Below, piece after piece: positions 9,633 through 17,211 of a DNA stretch of 35,563 bases. The notes beneath the pieces were generated by a model that saw only the letters and a program-made list of their open reading frames with translations, ran no database searches and had not been told where the DNA came from. The DNA is from Gammaproteobacteria bacterium. GTDB taxonomy: Bacteria; Pseudomonadota; Gammaproteobacteria; Pseudomonadales; Pseudohongiellaceae. A program made the position numbers and the translations under genes. How positions within the stretch are numbered: the first letter of the stretch is position 1; each line of letters begins with the position of its first letter. Location of the stretch: contig JAQWTK010000004.1 in NCBI GenBank assembly GCA_029242705.1, forward strand, positions 1 through 35,563, given 5' to 3'.

Positions 9633-10056
9633 GCTTGAAAAAGGTGATCAAAATACCTCAACGAGTGTGCTCGACGATGTTCCTAGAGCTCTACCCGCTT
9701 TGGATAGAAGCAAAAAGTTACAAATAAAAGCCTGCAGCATAGGATTTGATTGGAAAAATTTGACTCCAGTTATCGCAAAACTTAAAGAAGAAATTGTTGA
9801 GCTAGAAGAAGCTATCGCTAAAAGTGATAATGAACAAATGACAGCGGAATTGGGCGACGTGCTTTTCAGTGCCGTAAATGTTGCGCGACATATTAAGGTT
9901 GATCCTGAAATAGCATTAAGATCTGCAAATGCGCGATTTGAGACTAGATTTAAGTGGATCGAAAATAGATTGAAAGAAAGGAACAAGTTGATTGAAGAGT
10001 TGCAATTAAACGAATTGGATAAACTTTGGAGCCAAGCAAAAAATAACGGCTTATAG
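9616..10056 (+). CDS. mazG: MazG, C-terminal half in the +1 frame (split gene)
   Basis: This 146-residue frame holds the second MazG domain. It has the linker SVLDDVPRALPALDRSKKLQ, GFDWKNLTP, and the metal-binding EExxE...ExxD helices (KEEIVELEEAI and AELGDVLFSAVN). In E. coli this C-terminal domain carries the pyrophosphohydrolase activity, so the half with the active site is intact. Its ATG (9616-9618) lies within the end of the first half but lacks a ribosome-binding site. Removing one A from the tract at 9621-9629 fuses both halves into one normal MazG of about 280 residues. Independent translation by coupling cannot be excluded. Confidence 0.87.
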   Translation: MRKKNKLEKGDQNTSTSVLDDVPRALPALDRSKKLQIKACSIGFDWKNLTPVIAKLKEEIVELEEAIAKSDNEQMTAELGDVLFSAVNVARHIKVDPEIALRSANARFETRFKWIENRLKERNKLIEELQLNELDKLWSQAKNNGL

Positions 10057-10092
10057 TTACCCGCAGGTTCAATGAATTAGGAGGAGATTATA

Positions 10093-10740
10093 ATGCGAAT
10101 TATTTTACTAGGCGCCCCGGGTGCCGGGAAAGGAACTCAAGCACACTTTATTTGTGAGAAATATAAAATGCCTCAGATCTCAACGGGAGATATGCTTCGC
10201 GCTGCGGTAAAGGGGAAAACAGAACTCGGCATGCAAGTCGAAGCGGTTATGTCTTCAGGAGGATTAGTAACTGATGAAATTATCATTGAGCTAGTAAAAG
10301 CTCGGATAACTGAAGAAGATTGTGCTAATGGGTTCTTGTTTGATGGTTTTCCTCGAACTATTCCGCAGGCGCAGGCTTTGGTTGATGCTGATGTGCCGAT
10401 TGATGTCGTATTGGAGATTAGTGTTCCAGATGAAGAGATTGTAAGGCGGCTGAGTGGACGCAGGGTCCACCTAGACTCGGGGCGAGTTTACCATGTTACA
10501 TTTAATCCGCCACAAGTTAGTGGAAAAGATGATGTAACAGGAGAGAGCTTAATTCAAAGAGAGGATGATAAAGAAGATACGGTTCGTAATAGGTTGAAAG
10601 TTTATCACCAACAGACCGAGCCGCTGGTTAAATTTTACGCAGACTTACATCGCGAAAATTATGGAGTGGAAGTTAGAAAAGTAAATGGTGTTTCTGAAGT
10701 TAATTTAATTAAAAAAAATATTTTTAGGGCGTTGAACTAA
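10093..10740 (+). CDS. adk: Adenylate kinase
   Basis: Converts ATP + AMP to two ADP. The 215-residue long-form enzyme has the P-loop [10 protein letters not shown] at 7-16 and the AMP-binding motif [13 protein letters not shown]. The LID (about 122-159) includes [13 protein letters not shown] and lacks zinc cysteines, as in most gammaproteobacteria. A very strong ribosome-binding site AGGAGGAG (10079-10086) lies 6 bases before the ATG, fitting high expression. No convincing terminator follows; an AT-rich gap of about 800 bp begins here. Confidence 0.98.
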   Translation: MRIILLGAPGAGKGTQAHFICEKYKMPQISTGDMLRAAVKGKTELGMQVEAVMSSGGLVTDEIIIELVKARITEEDCANGFLFDGFPRTIPQAQALVDADVPIDVVLEISVPDEEIVRRLSGRRVHLDSGRVYHVTFNPPQVSGKDDVTGESLIQREDDKEDTVRNRLKVYHQQTEPLVKFYADLHRENYGVEVRKVNGVSEVNLIKKNIFRALN

Positions 10741-11543
10741 TGGCGAATAAATTAACGAATAAATTCTATTGTAGTTAGAAACTTTTTATTTTTAATTTAA
10801 AGTCTTACAAAGTAAAAGCTTTATGAAACATGAGTTATTTTTGTAAAATAACTAAAAAAATGAAATAAAGATGGAAGTTTGCAAAAAAATGCTCTTTGTA
10901 TGTAAATTTTTGCAAAAAAAGGGGAGTTTTCTTAAAGTTTTTTACTTAAGTAGCGAAATAACTTTGTGATAGTCCACGACATGTGGGTTTTTATGTGTTT
11001 TAGAAATTATAAATATTTTACTGTTATTAGATGAGTTTAAATAACGAAAAGCGCTTTAGGTAAAATTTAGAAAGATAAAGGTTGATAAGTTCCCTTTACT
11101 TGATAGAAGAAAAAGCTGGAAAGACTTGCGAAATTTTAAAGCATAGGAAATAGTTTTCGAAAATTAGTAAACAATATGAAAGGTATTTGATAGAAAGCTA
11201 AATACGCCAGGTTAAAATTAAATTTTTAAAAATCTCAGGCATGCTAGGTAGCATTAGCCTAAGTTATTTAAGATGAGAAAAGCGGGAGAAGCTATAAAAG
11301 ATCAAGAGGGTCTTTAAACGCTTTAACCATTTTCTCTTCTGCACGAAAAGGAAGAGAGCTGTAGCTTCTAAATAAAGGTTAGGAAGCTGGCTCGGATAGC
11401 TGCTATTTAGACTAGGATGGTTGAGGGAATACGTAGCTCAGAAGGAAGAAAGCGCTGCTAAGAAAGATGCCGCTTAATAAGAAGCAGCATCTGGAAGGGT
11501 GGTAAATGGTAATATTTTAACTCGAAAATCGACGGGGAAAATT
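10741..11543. other. Gene-poor AT-rich gap with inverted repeats before histone-like gene
   Basis: No intact gene was found in these 803 bases. The first part (to about 11230) is very AT-rich with many stops. The second part is less AT-rich and can form paired structures. One is AGAAGCTA (11287-11294) with TAGCTTCT (11362-11369), enclosing AAAGATC/GGTCTTT (11297-11303/11309-11315) and TCTCTTC/GAAGAGA (11333-11339/11351-11357). Others are a palindrome at 11241-11254 and a hairpin at 11465-11492 (AGATGC-C-GCTT with AAGC-A-GCATCT). Short purine-rich peptides read here include a stretch ending AAKKDAA at 11474, in the same frame as the downstream gene. The gap could be a long leader, a structured RNA, or decayed coding sequence. 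Confidence 0.45.
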
Positions 11544-12233
11544 ATGGCTAAGAAAAAGGTAGCAAAAAAGAAAAAGGCGCCTGCTAAAAAAAAGGTAGCT
11601 AAGAAAAAGGTAGCAGTAAAACGTAAAGCAGCTAAAAAAGTTGTTAAGCGTAAAGCTGTAAAGAAAAAAGCAACGAAAAAGAAGGCTGCAAAACGTAAAG
11701 CGCCTGCGAGAAAAAAGGTAGCTAAGAAAAAAGCGAAGAAGAAGGTAGCTAAGCGTAAAGCACCTGCTAGAAAGAAGACCGCTAAGAAAAAAGCCAAAAA
11801 GAAGACTGTTAAGCGTCGCTCAGCAGCTAAAAAGTCCGCGAAACGCAAGGTTGCCAAGAGAAAGGCGCCCGCTAAGAAGAAGGTAGCAAATAAGAAGGTA
11901 GCAAAGAAGAAGGTAGCAAAGAAGAAGGTAGCTAAGAAGAAGGTAGCTAAGAAGAAGGTAGCTAAGAAGAAGGCTAAGAAGAAGGTAGCTAAGCGTAAAG
12001 CACCCGCTAAGAAGAAGGCTAAGAAGAAGGTAGCTAAGCGTAAAGCACCTGCTAGAAAGAAGGCTGCTAAGAAGAAGGCTAAGAAGAAGGTAGCTAAGCG
12101 TAAAGCACCTGCTAGAAAGAAGGCTGCTAAGAAGAAGGCCAAGAAGAAGGTAGCTAAGCGTAAAGCACCTGCTAGAAAAAAAGCAGCTAAGAAAAAGCCA
12201 GCAAAAAGAAAGGCAGTGCGCAGGAAGCGCTAA
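11544..12233 (+). CDS. Histone H1-like lysine/alanine-rich repetitive protein (AlgP-like)
   Basis: A 229-residue, extremely basic protein made almost wholly of Lys, Ala, Arg, Val and Pro, with units such as KKVAK and [20 protein letters not shown]. This composition resembles bacterial H1-like DNA-binding proteins and the C-terminal tail of AlgP/AlgR3, which are thought to coat or compact DNA; the role here is inferred from composition only. I chose ATG 11544 (MAKKKVAK), preceded by GGGGA, over the in-frame GTG at 11499, which would add an uncharacteristic segment. It ends in RKAVRRKR, followed by a strong terminator. The opposite strand is also open but encodes only the hydrophobic mirror of the repeats. 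Confidence 0.85.
   Translation: MAKKKVAKKKKAPAKKKVAKKKVAVKRKAAKKVVKRKAVKKKATKKKAAKRKAPARKKVAKKKAKKKVAKRKAPARKKTAKKKAKKKTVKRRSAAKKSAKRKVAKRKAPAKKKVANKKVAKKKVAKKKVAKKKVAKKKVAKKKAKKKVAKRKAPAKKKAKKKVAKRKAPARKKAAKKKAKKKVAKRKAPARKKAAKKKAKKKVAKRKAPARKKAAKKKPAKRKAVRRKR
11880..12180 (+). repeat. Coding tandem repeats (15-bp and 60-bp units) in the histone-like gene
   Basis: Six consecutive 15-bp units (consensus AAGGTAGCWAAGAAG) run from 11880 to 11969, each encoding KVAKK, with one unit reading KVANK. Around 12001-12180 there are three near-identical 60-bp units encoding 20 residues each ([20 protein letters not shown]). Units 12061-12120 and 12121-12180 differ at very few bases. Such near-perfect DNA identity points to recent expansion by slippage or recombination. 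Confidence 0.9.
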
Positions 12234-12310
12234 ACCTTAGCTAAAACTGGTGTTAGCCATATAGTCTATAGCTGTTACTGACAGTTATCAGATGACTTCT
12301 CGTCACCTAA

Positions 12311-12346
12311 AATCCCTCTTGACCTCAATCAAGAGGGATTTTTTAT
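12311..12346 (+). terminator. Rho-independent terminator after the histone-like gene
   Basis: A perfect 12-bp stem (AATCCCTCTTGA at 12311-12322 with TCAAGAGGGATT at 12329-12340) closes a 6-base loop and runs into TTTTTTATT. It separates the histone-like gene from tsaB. Confidence 0.93.
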
Positions 12347-12372
12347 TCTGGTAAAGATAAACTCACAATATT

Positions 12373-13056
12373 ATGGATCAGATATTAACTATTGATACTT
12401 CGGGCTCTCTCATACGGGTAGCTCTTGCTAACACGAGAGGCTTAATCAGCCACAAGAGCATTCCTTCCAAGCAAGCCTCAAAAAAGATTTTGGTTTTGAT
12501 AGATGAGATTCTGCGCGATTCGAGGTTCTCGCTAAGAGAGCTTGATTGTATTGGTATCGTAACTGGTCCGGGCTCTTTTACCGGTTTACGAGTAGGCATT
12601 GGGATTGCCCAAGGACTGAGTATGGCTCTTCAAATACCCCTCGTTGGTATTTCAATATTAGAGTTATTAGCAAAATCTGCCAGTAAATTAGTGGATAGTG
12701 ATCATTTTTTAGTCGCCTTAGAAGCTAGAGAGTCTGAGGTCTATATCGGCGCATATAAAGTTAGTTTACATTCGATAGAATTGATTGGGAATGAATTTGT
12801 ATTGAACTTCATTGAAGGTTCTATTGCTGCCCCGAAACTTTATCTAAGTAAATGGGTCGGGGTCGGTAACGGCTGGAAACACAAGAGAAAACTGGAAAGT
12901 AAACTAGGAGTTAGCGTAGAAGATGTTGTTATAGATATCGATTATAACGCTGAAGATTTAATAGAACTGTCTTACCAAAGTAAGAAGGAAGATAAAGCTG
13001 AAAGTAGTGGGATATTACTTCCAAATTATGTGAAGGAAGAGTTAGACTACTCTTAA
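12373..13056 (+). CDS. tsaB: tRNA threonylcarbamoyladenosine biosynthesis protein TsaB
   Basis: Non-catalytic partner of TsaD/TsaE in forming t6A37 in ANN-decoding tRNAs. The 227 residues show the ASKHA-fold N-terminus ILTIDTSGSLIRVAL and the family motif TGPGSFTGLRVGIGIAQGLSMAL. The C-terminal part is less conserved. It begins just after the terminator, so its promoter must lie between about 12234 and 12372; none is obvious. An adk-tsaB neighbourhood also occurs in Pseudomonas. uppP starts 3 bases downstream. Confidence 0.93.
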   Translation: MDQILTIDTSGSLIRVALANTRGLISHKSIPSKQASKKILVLIDEILRDSRFSLRELDCIGIVTGPGSFTGLRVGIGIAQGLSMALQIPLVGISILELLAKSASKLVDSDHFLVALEARESEVYIGAYKVSLHSIELIGNEFVLNFIEGSIAAPKLYLSKWVGVGNGWKHKRKLESKLGVSVEDVVIDIDYNAEDLIELSYQSKKEDKAESSGILLPNYVKEELDYS

Positions 13057-13059
13057 TTT

Positions 13060-13881
13060 ATGGTTATTCTACCGGACATAGGCTTTGCTCAAGCTACTGT
13101 ACTAGGATTTATCCAAGGTCTAACCGAATTTCTTCCAATCTCATCATCAGCTCATCTAATTTTAACTTCAACTTTGTTTGACTGGAGTGACCAGGGGATC
13201 ACATTTGATGTCTCTCTTCATCTTGGATCCCTGTTTGCTGTATTGATCTATTTTCGTAAAGATTTAAAGGGCCTAAATTTCTGGGGTTTAAGAAGTATTT
13301 CGAATAAAGCTCAGTTAGATAATGAGAGATTACTTTGGCTTATTATCATCGCGACAATCCCCGCAGGGTTTGTGGGCTTTGTTTTTGATGACTACATAGA
13401 GAAATATACACGTTCAATAATTGTTATAGCTGCGTCTACATTTGTCTTTGCGTTGGTTTTAATGTATGCAGACAAAACGAATCATCGTTCTCGATCGCTG
13501 CATGATTTGAGTTGGAAGGAAGCATTATGTATAGGTGCAGCTCAGGCTATAGCTCTTATTCCTGGCACGTCAAGGTCAGGAATAACAATGACGGCTGCAT
13601 TACTATTAGGGTGTGAGCGTAAATCAGCTGCAAAATTCTCCTTTCTCCTCGCCATACCAATTATTTTGGGAAGCACAATTCTGCGGTTTTCTGAACTTAT
13701 ACACGATTCCCCTAGCCATATCGATTTGTTGCTATTATTTTATGGGGCGCTTATTTCTGGAATTATAGCGTATGGATGCATTCATTATTTTTTAAAACTG
13801 ATAGATGAAATTGGTTTCCTGCCTTTTGTTATTTATCGAATAATACTAGCCGCGACTTTATTTTTTGTTTATCTCAGCTAA
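13060..13881 (+). CDS. uppP: Undecaprenyl-diphosphatase (UppP/BacA)
   Basis: Integral membrane phosphatase that converts undecaprenyl diphosphate to the monophosphate carrier for peptidoglycan and LPS sugars; it recycles the lipid made by UppS, encoded at 24362. The 273 residues contain several membrane helices. Both active-site motifs are present: GLTEFLPISSSAHL at 20-33 and PGTSRSG at 168-174. Its stop overlaps the rsmJ start by one base (TAATG), so the pair is coupled. Confidence 0.96.
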   Translation: MVILPDIGFAQATVLGFIQGLTEFLPISSSAHLILTSTLFDWSDQGITFDVSLHLGSLFAVLIYFRKDLKGLNFWGLRSISNKAQLDNERLLWLIIIATIPAGFVGFVFDDYIEKYTRSIIVIAASTFVFALVLMYADKTNHRSRSLHDLSWKEALCIGAAQAIALIPGTSRSGITMTAALLLGCERKSAAKFSFLLAIPIILGSTILRFSELIHDSPSHIDLLLLFYGALISGIIAYGCIHYFLKLIDEIGFLPFVIYRIILAATLFFVYLS

Positions 13882-14642
13882 TGAATCCGATAAAGATTGC
13901 AATAACTTACGGGGGGAAAGAAATTAATGACAAAGAAAAAGAGCTTCAGTCTAGGACCAGGCTACCTATAGTAAATCGTGCTCAACTGTCAGCGGATTTT
14001 GTTGATGGTTTTCTGTATTATTCCTCGCAAGGCCTAAGAATTGAGCTTGTTTCAAAAATAAATCAAGGTCCATTATCAGTTTCATTCAATACTTTGGAAA
14101 AAAGGGCAAGGGATTCCTTGTTCGGTCAAAATCTGATCAAAGCCCTAGGGATCAACAAGGGAAGACGCCCAAAAATCTTAGATGCGACTGCAGGGTTTGG
14201 GACTGATAGTTTTCTAATTGCATGCGCCGGCTCTGAGGTTTCACTTTTCGAGAGAAATACTATTGTTTTTGAATTGTTGCAGGATGGCTTAATAAGGTAT
14301 TCCTTGATCGGAGCTAAAGAAAACCGTATAGCAAGTCGGATGCGGCTTTATCACATGGATTTTAATGATATAGAATCAAACAACTGGACTCCAGATGTAG
14401 TTTATTTAGATCCCATGTTTCCACGTTCGAGTAAAAATTCACTATCCAAAAAACCTATGTACTATATGCAAAAAATTCTAAGTGGAAAAACTGACGAATC
14501 TTGTATGTTTGAAATGGCATTAAAAATCGCCAAAAAAAGGGTGGTTGTAAAACGAAGAGCTAACTCTCCAGAAATATCAAAAAGGAAAGTCGATTTCGTT
14601 TATAAAGGAAATAGCAATAGGTTCGATGTATACCTAATTTAA
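13881..14642 (+). CDS. rsmJ: 16S rRNA (guanine-1516-N2)-methyltransferase RsmJ
   Basis: SAM-dependent methyltransferase acting on G1516 of 16S rRNA (YhiQ family). In its 253 residues the SAM-binding motif is LDATAGFGTDSFLIA (from about residue 100) and the catalytic DPMFP motif is at 177-181. The C-terminal KRRANSP segment is also typical. It begins on the uppP stop (TAATG). Its stop TAA (14640-14642) overlaps the dapE stop on the other strand, so the two convergent genes have no spacer. Confidence 0.92.
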   Translation: MNPIKIAITYGGKEINDKEKELQSRTRLPIVNRAQLSADFVDGFLYYSSQGLRIELVSKINQGPLSVSFNTLEKRARDSLFGQNLIKALGINKGRRPKILDATAGFGTDSFLIACAGSEVSLFERNTIVFELLQDGLIRYSLIGAKENRIASRMRLYHMDFNDIESNNWTPDVVYLDPMFPRSSKNSLSKKPMYYMQKILSGKTDESCMFEMALKIAKKRVVVKRRANSPEISKRKVDFVYKGNSNRFDVYLI

Positions 14643-15775
14643 AAGTCGGCCTTATTATTTATCCTTGTTAAAATATTTTCATATATTTTTGATAGGAGCT
14701 CGATATCAGCAACTTTTACGCATTCATCCATTTTATGGATAGTACGGTTGCTAGGGCCTAATTCTATTACCTGTGAGCCTGAAGGGGCAATAAAGCGCCC
14801 GTCTGAAGTTCCCCCCGACGTTGATCTAATCGGCGTTATGCCGGTTACTTCTTCTACACTAGTTGATACTAAATCACTTAGCTCTGGTTGCTCAGTTAAA
14901 AAGGCTTCTCCGGAATGATGCCATTGGATTTCATAATTAAAATCACCTTTGTTTAGAAGGGCGCTCACTCGGTTTTTTATGGATTCTGCATTGGTTTCGG
15001 TTGAATAACGAAAATTAAAATCAATCTTCAGGCAATCTGGGATTACATTATTTGCCCCGAAGCCCGCATGCGCGTTAGAAATTTGAAAGCTAGTAGGGGG
15101 AAAGTTCGAATTTCCATTATCCCATTGTTCTTCTATTAAGCTTTTAAGGATATTTATAGAACTATGGATAGGGTTTGACGCTAGTTCAGGATAAGCAACA
15201 TGACCTTCCTTTCCAAGAATGTTAAGTTTGGCACTTAAGGAGCCTCGTCGACCAATTTTGATAGTATCTCCGACATTATCAGTGGAGCTAGGTTCTCCAA
15301 CAAGGCAGTAGTCAATCTGAATTTTTCGTTGCGCAAACTCCTCTACAACTTTCCTAACTCCATTTAGCGCGTCTCCTTCTTCGTCACTAGTTATCAAAAA
15401 TGCGATTCTAAAATTTGGAGTATAAAACGAAAGAAATCTCTCCACCGCTGTAACCATAGAGGCTAAGCTACCTTTCATGTCGGCAGCTCCACGACCATAA
15501 AGGAACCCATCTCGTACTACAGGGGTAAAAGGGTCGCTTGTCCACCTTTCAGAGGGGCCAGGTGGAACGATGTCAGTATGGCCGAGAAATGTAAAGAGAG
15601 GCCCGGAGTCGCCTAAAACTGCCCAAAGATTAGAAACTTCATCAAATTGAAAATATTCAATAGAAAATCCTAGTTTAACGAGTCTCTTAGCTATTATTTG
15701 CTGACAACCCTTATCCTCTGGAGTAATCGAGGGGATTTCTATTAGCTGTTTTGTTAGTGTTATGGTTTCCGTCAT
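14639..15775 (-). CDS. dapE: Succinyl-diaminopimelate desuccinylase
   Basis: Zinc-dependent hydrolase that releases LL-diaminopimelate from its N-succinyl form, supplying lysine and peptidoglycan precursor. The 378 residues have the M20 metal ligands His66 and Asp68 (GHTDIVPPG), Asp99 (GAADMKG), Glu132/Glu133 (SDEEGD), Glu161 (VGEPSS) and His347 (TIHKMDE). It begins 8 bases after dapD and is last in the map-glnD-dapD-dapE cluster. No intrinsic terminator follows. Confidence 0.96.
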   Translation of the reverse strand: MTETITLTKQLIEIPSITPEDKGCQQIIAKRLVKLGFSIEYFQFDEVSNLWAVLGDSGPLFTFLGHTDIVPPGPSERWTSDPFTPVVRDGFLYGRGAADMKGSLASMVTAVERFLSFYTPNFRIAFLITSDEEGDALNGVRKVVEEFAQRKIQIDYCLVGEPSSTDNVGDTIKIGRRGSLSAKLNILGKEGHVAYPELASNPIHSSINILKSLIEEQWDNGNSNFPPTSFQISNAHAGFGANNVIPDCLKIDFNFRYSTETNAESIKNRVSALLNKGDFNYEIQWHHSGEAFLTEQPELSDLVSTSVEEVTGITPIRSTSGGTSDGRFIAPSGSQVIELGPSNRTIHKMDECVKVADIELLSKIYENILTRINNKADF

Positions 15776-15783
15776 TGCTGGCC

Positions 15784-16836
15784 TTAATTATGCGAGTGAA
15801 GCTCTTCGTTTAGATTTACCGCGCTTTTAATAGGTGCGCATTCAACAGCCCCACTAAGGGAATTTCTTCTAAAAAGCAGATTTTTGATTTCACTTATTTC
15901 TTTTGCTTTAGCTATCTTAATTAAGTCGCCCTCTTCGTTTAATAAATTAACCTTTGTTCCTGCCGTGACATAAAGTCCTGCTTCGACGATACAGCCGTCC
16001 GCTAATGGAAATCCGATCCCTGCATTTGCGCCAATCAAGCAATTTTCCCCAACTGAAACTAATTCAGTTCCACCGCCAGAAAGGGTTCCCATCGTACTAC
16101 AACCACCACCAAGATCACTGGAATTTCCCACAATTACACCTGCTGAAATTCGCCCCTCTACCATTGCTGTTCCTTCAGTTCCGGCATTAAAGTTTACGAA
16201 ACCTTCGTGCATGATTGTGGTTCCTTCTCCAATATACGCTCCAAGCCTGACTCGGCTCGTGTCGGCAATTCTTACTCCTTTTGGTACTACATAGTTTGTC
16301 ATTTTCGGGAATTTATCTACAGAAATGATGTCGATGCTTTCACATTTTTTTCTAGCATCTAATTGCCTTTCTGAAAGGTCCTCTACATCTATAGCGCCTT
16401 GATTAGTCCATGCAATATTTTTCAGCACTCCAAATATACCATCCAAGTTAATTGTATTGGGCTTGACGAGTCGATGAGACAATAGGTGCAGTTTAAGAAA
16501 GGCTTGCGGAATATTTGTTGGAGGATTGTCTTCTACTTGAAGTGTTAGTATTGGATTTTCACTTTTCAGCACTTCACTAATAACGCTAACTTGTTCAGTA
16601 AATTCCTGAGTTTTTACTAGGTCGTTTATTTTCTGGATATAGTTATGGTCTTTTGTTGTTTGTAGCTGCAAATAACCATTCTCAAGTCCTCCTAAATTTT
16701 CAAAAAGCTCAACTATTTTGAGCACCTCGGAATTGCAAGGGCTCAATCGAGGAAATGGGTAGTAGACCTCTATTATTTCACCTTTTATGTTCTTTGTTGC
16801 TATACCAAAGGCATAACTATGGAGGGAGTTGTTCAT
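15784..16836 (-). CDS. dapD: Tetrahydrodipicolinate N-succinyltransferase (long form)
   Basis: Transfers succinyl from succinyl-CoA to tetrahydrodipicolinate in the lysine/diaminopimelate pathway, upstream of DapE. The 350-residue protein is the long type seen in Pseudomonas rather than the about 274-residue enterobacterial form. An N-terminal domain (1-175) is followed by left-handed beta-helix hexapeptide repeats with RVRLGAYIGEGTTIMHEGFVN-type motifs and GGGCSTMGTLSGGG. The end ELHSHN resembles the Pseudomonas C-terminus. An AGGA site 7 bases upstream supports the ATG at 16836. Confidence 0.95.
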   Translation of the reverse strand: MNNSLHSYAFGIATKNIKGEIIEVYYPFPRLSPCNSEVLKIVELFENLGGLENGYLQLQTTKDHNYIQKINDLVKTQEFTEQVSVISEVLKSENPILTLQVEDNPPTNIPQAFLKLHLLSHRLVKPNTINLDGIFGVLKNIAWTNQGAIDVEDLSERQLDARKKCESIDIISVDKFPKMTNYVVPKGVRIADTSRVRLGAYIGEGTTIMHEGFVNFNAGTEGTAMVEGRISAGVIVGNSSDLGGGCSTMGTLSGGGTELVSVGENCLIGANAGIGFPLADGCIVEAGLYVTAGTKVNLLNEEGDLIKIAKAKEISEIKNLLFRRNSLSGAVECAPIKSAVNLNEELHSHN

Positions 16837-16852
16837 TCATTTTTCCTATAGG

Positions 16853-17200
16853 TCAATGATTTATAGATTTTTGAAGGGCCGCTATGTCACATCCTATCAC
16901 CCATTGATCATTAATTTCGAATATAGGTCTTTTTATAATGCTAGGATTATTTTGCATTAGGCTCATTAATTCTTCTCTTTCTAATGATTTTTTCAATCTT
17001 TCTGGCAATTTTCTCCAGGTCGTTCCACGAGTATTTATGAGAATTTTTCGCGGAAATTGATTTAAAAGCTTTTTAGCTAGGGATTCATCGCAGCCCGCTT
17101 TTTTGTAATCATGAAAATGATAATCGATATTCTCTTTTTTAAGCCATGACTGAGCTTTTTTGATTTTGTCACAATTATAAATTCCATATAGTTTCACCAT
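16853..17200 (-). CDS. ArsC/Spx-family thioredoxin-fold protein (YffB-like)
   Basis: A 115-residue thioredoxin-fold protein of the ArsC/Spx/YffB group. It starts MVKLYGIYNCDKIKKAQ with a single N-terminal cysteine (Cys10) and has the NTRGTTWRKL and IIKRPIFE segments typical of the family. It has a solitary Cys where thioredoxins have CxxC. True arsenate reductase activity is not shown; YffB-type relatives are often annotated as arsenate reductase. It lies 11 bases after glnD and 16 before dapD, the same company it keeps in Pseudomonas. Confidence 0.88.
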   Translation of the reverse strand: MVKLYGIYNCDKIKKAQSWLKKENIDYHFHDYKKAGCDESLAKKLLNQFPRKILINTRGTTWRKLPERLKKSLEREELMSLMQNNPSIIKRPIFEINDQWVIGCDIAALQKSINH

Positions 17201-17211
17201 TTAGAATTCTC

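Noticed and set aside
10057..10078. GCAGGTTCAAT, resembling a tRNA T-loop
   Set aside because: No cloverleaf can be built around it: acceptor, D and anticodon arms are absent and it lies just before the adk ribosome-binding site.
11880..11969. Regular short direct repeats that could suggest a CRISPR-like or integron array
   Set aside because: The 15-bp units are contiguous without unique spacers, stay in frame, and encode KVAKK repeats; no cas genes are nearby.
11474..12142. Long minus-strand ORF of 222 codons rich in Phe, Leu and Ala
   Set aside because: It is the exact antisense of the lysine-codon repeats of the histone-like gene; its pseudo-hydrophobic pattern (FFLA units) follows from complementing AAG/GCT codons, and there is no ribosome-binding site.
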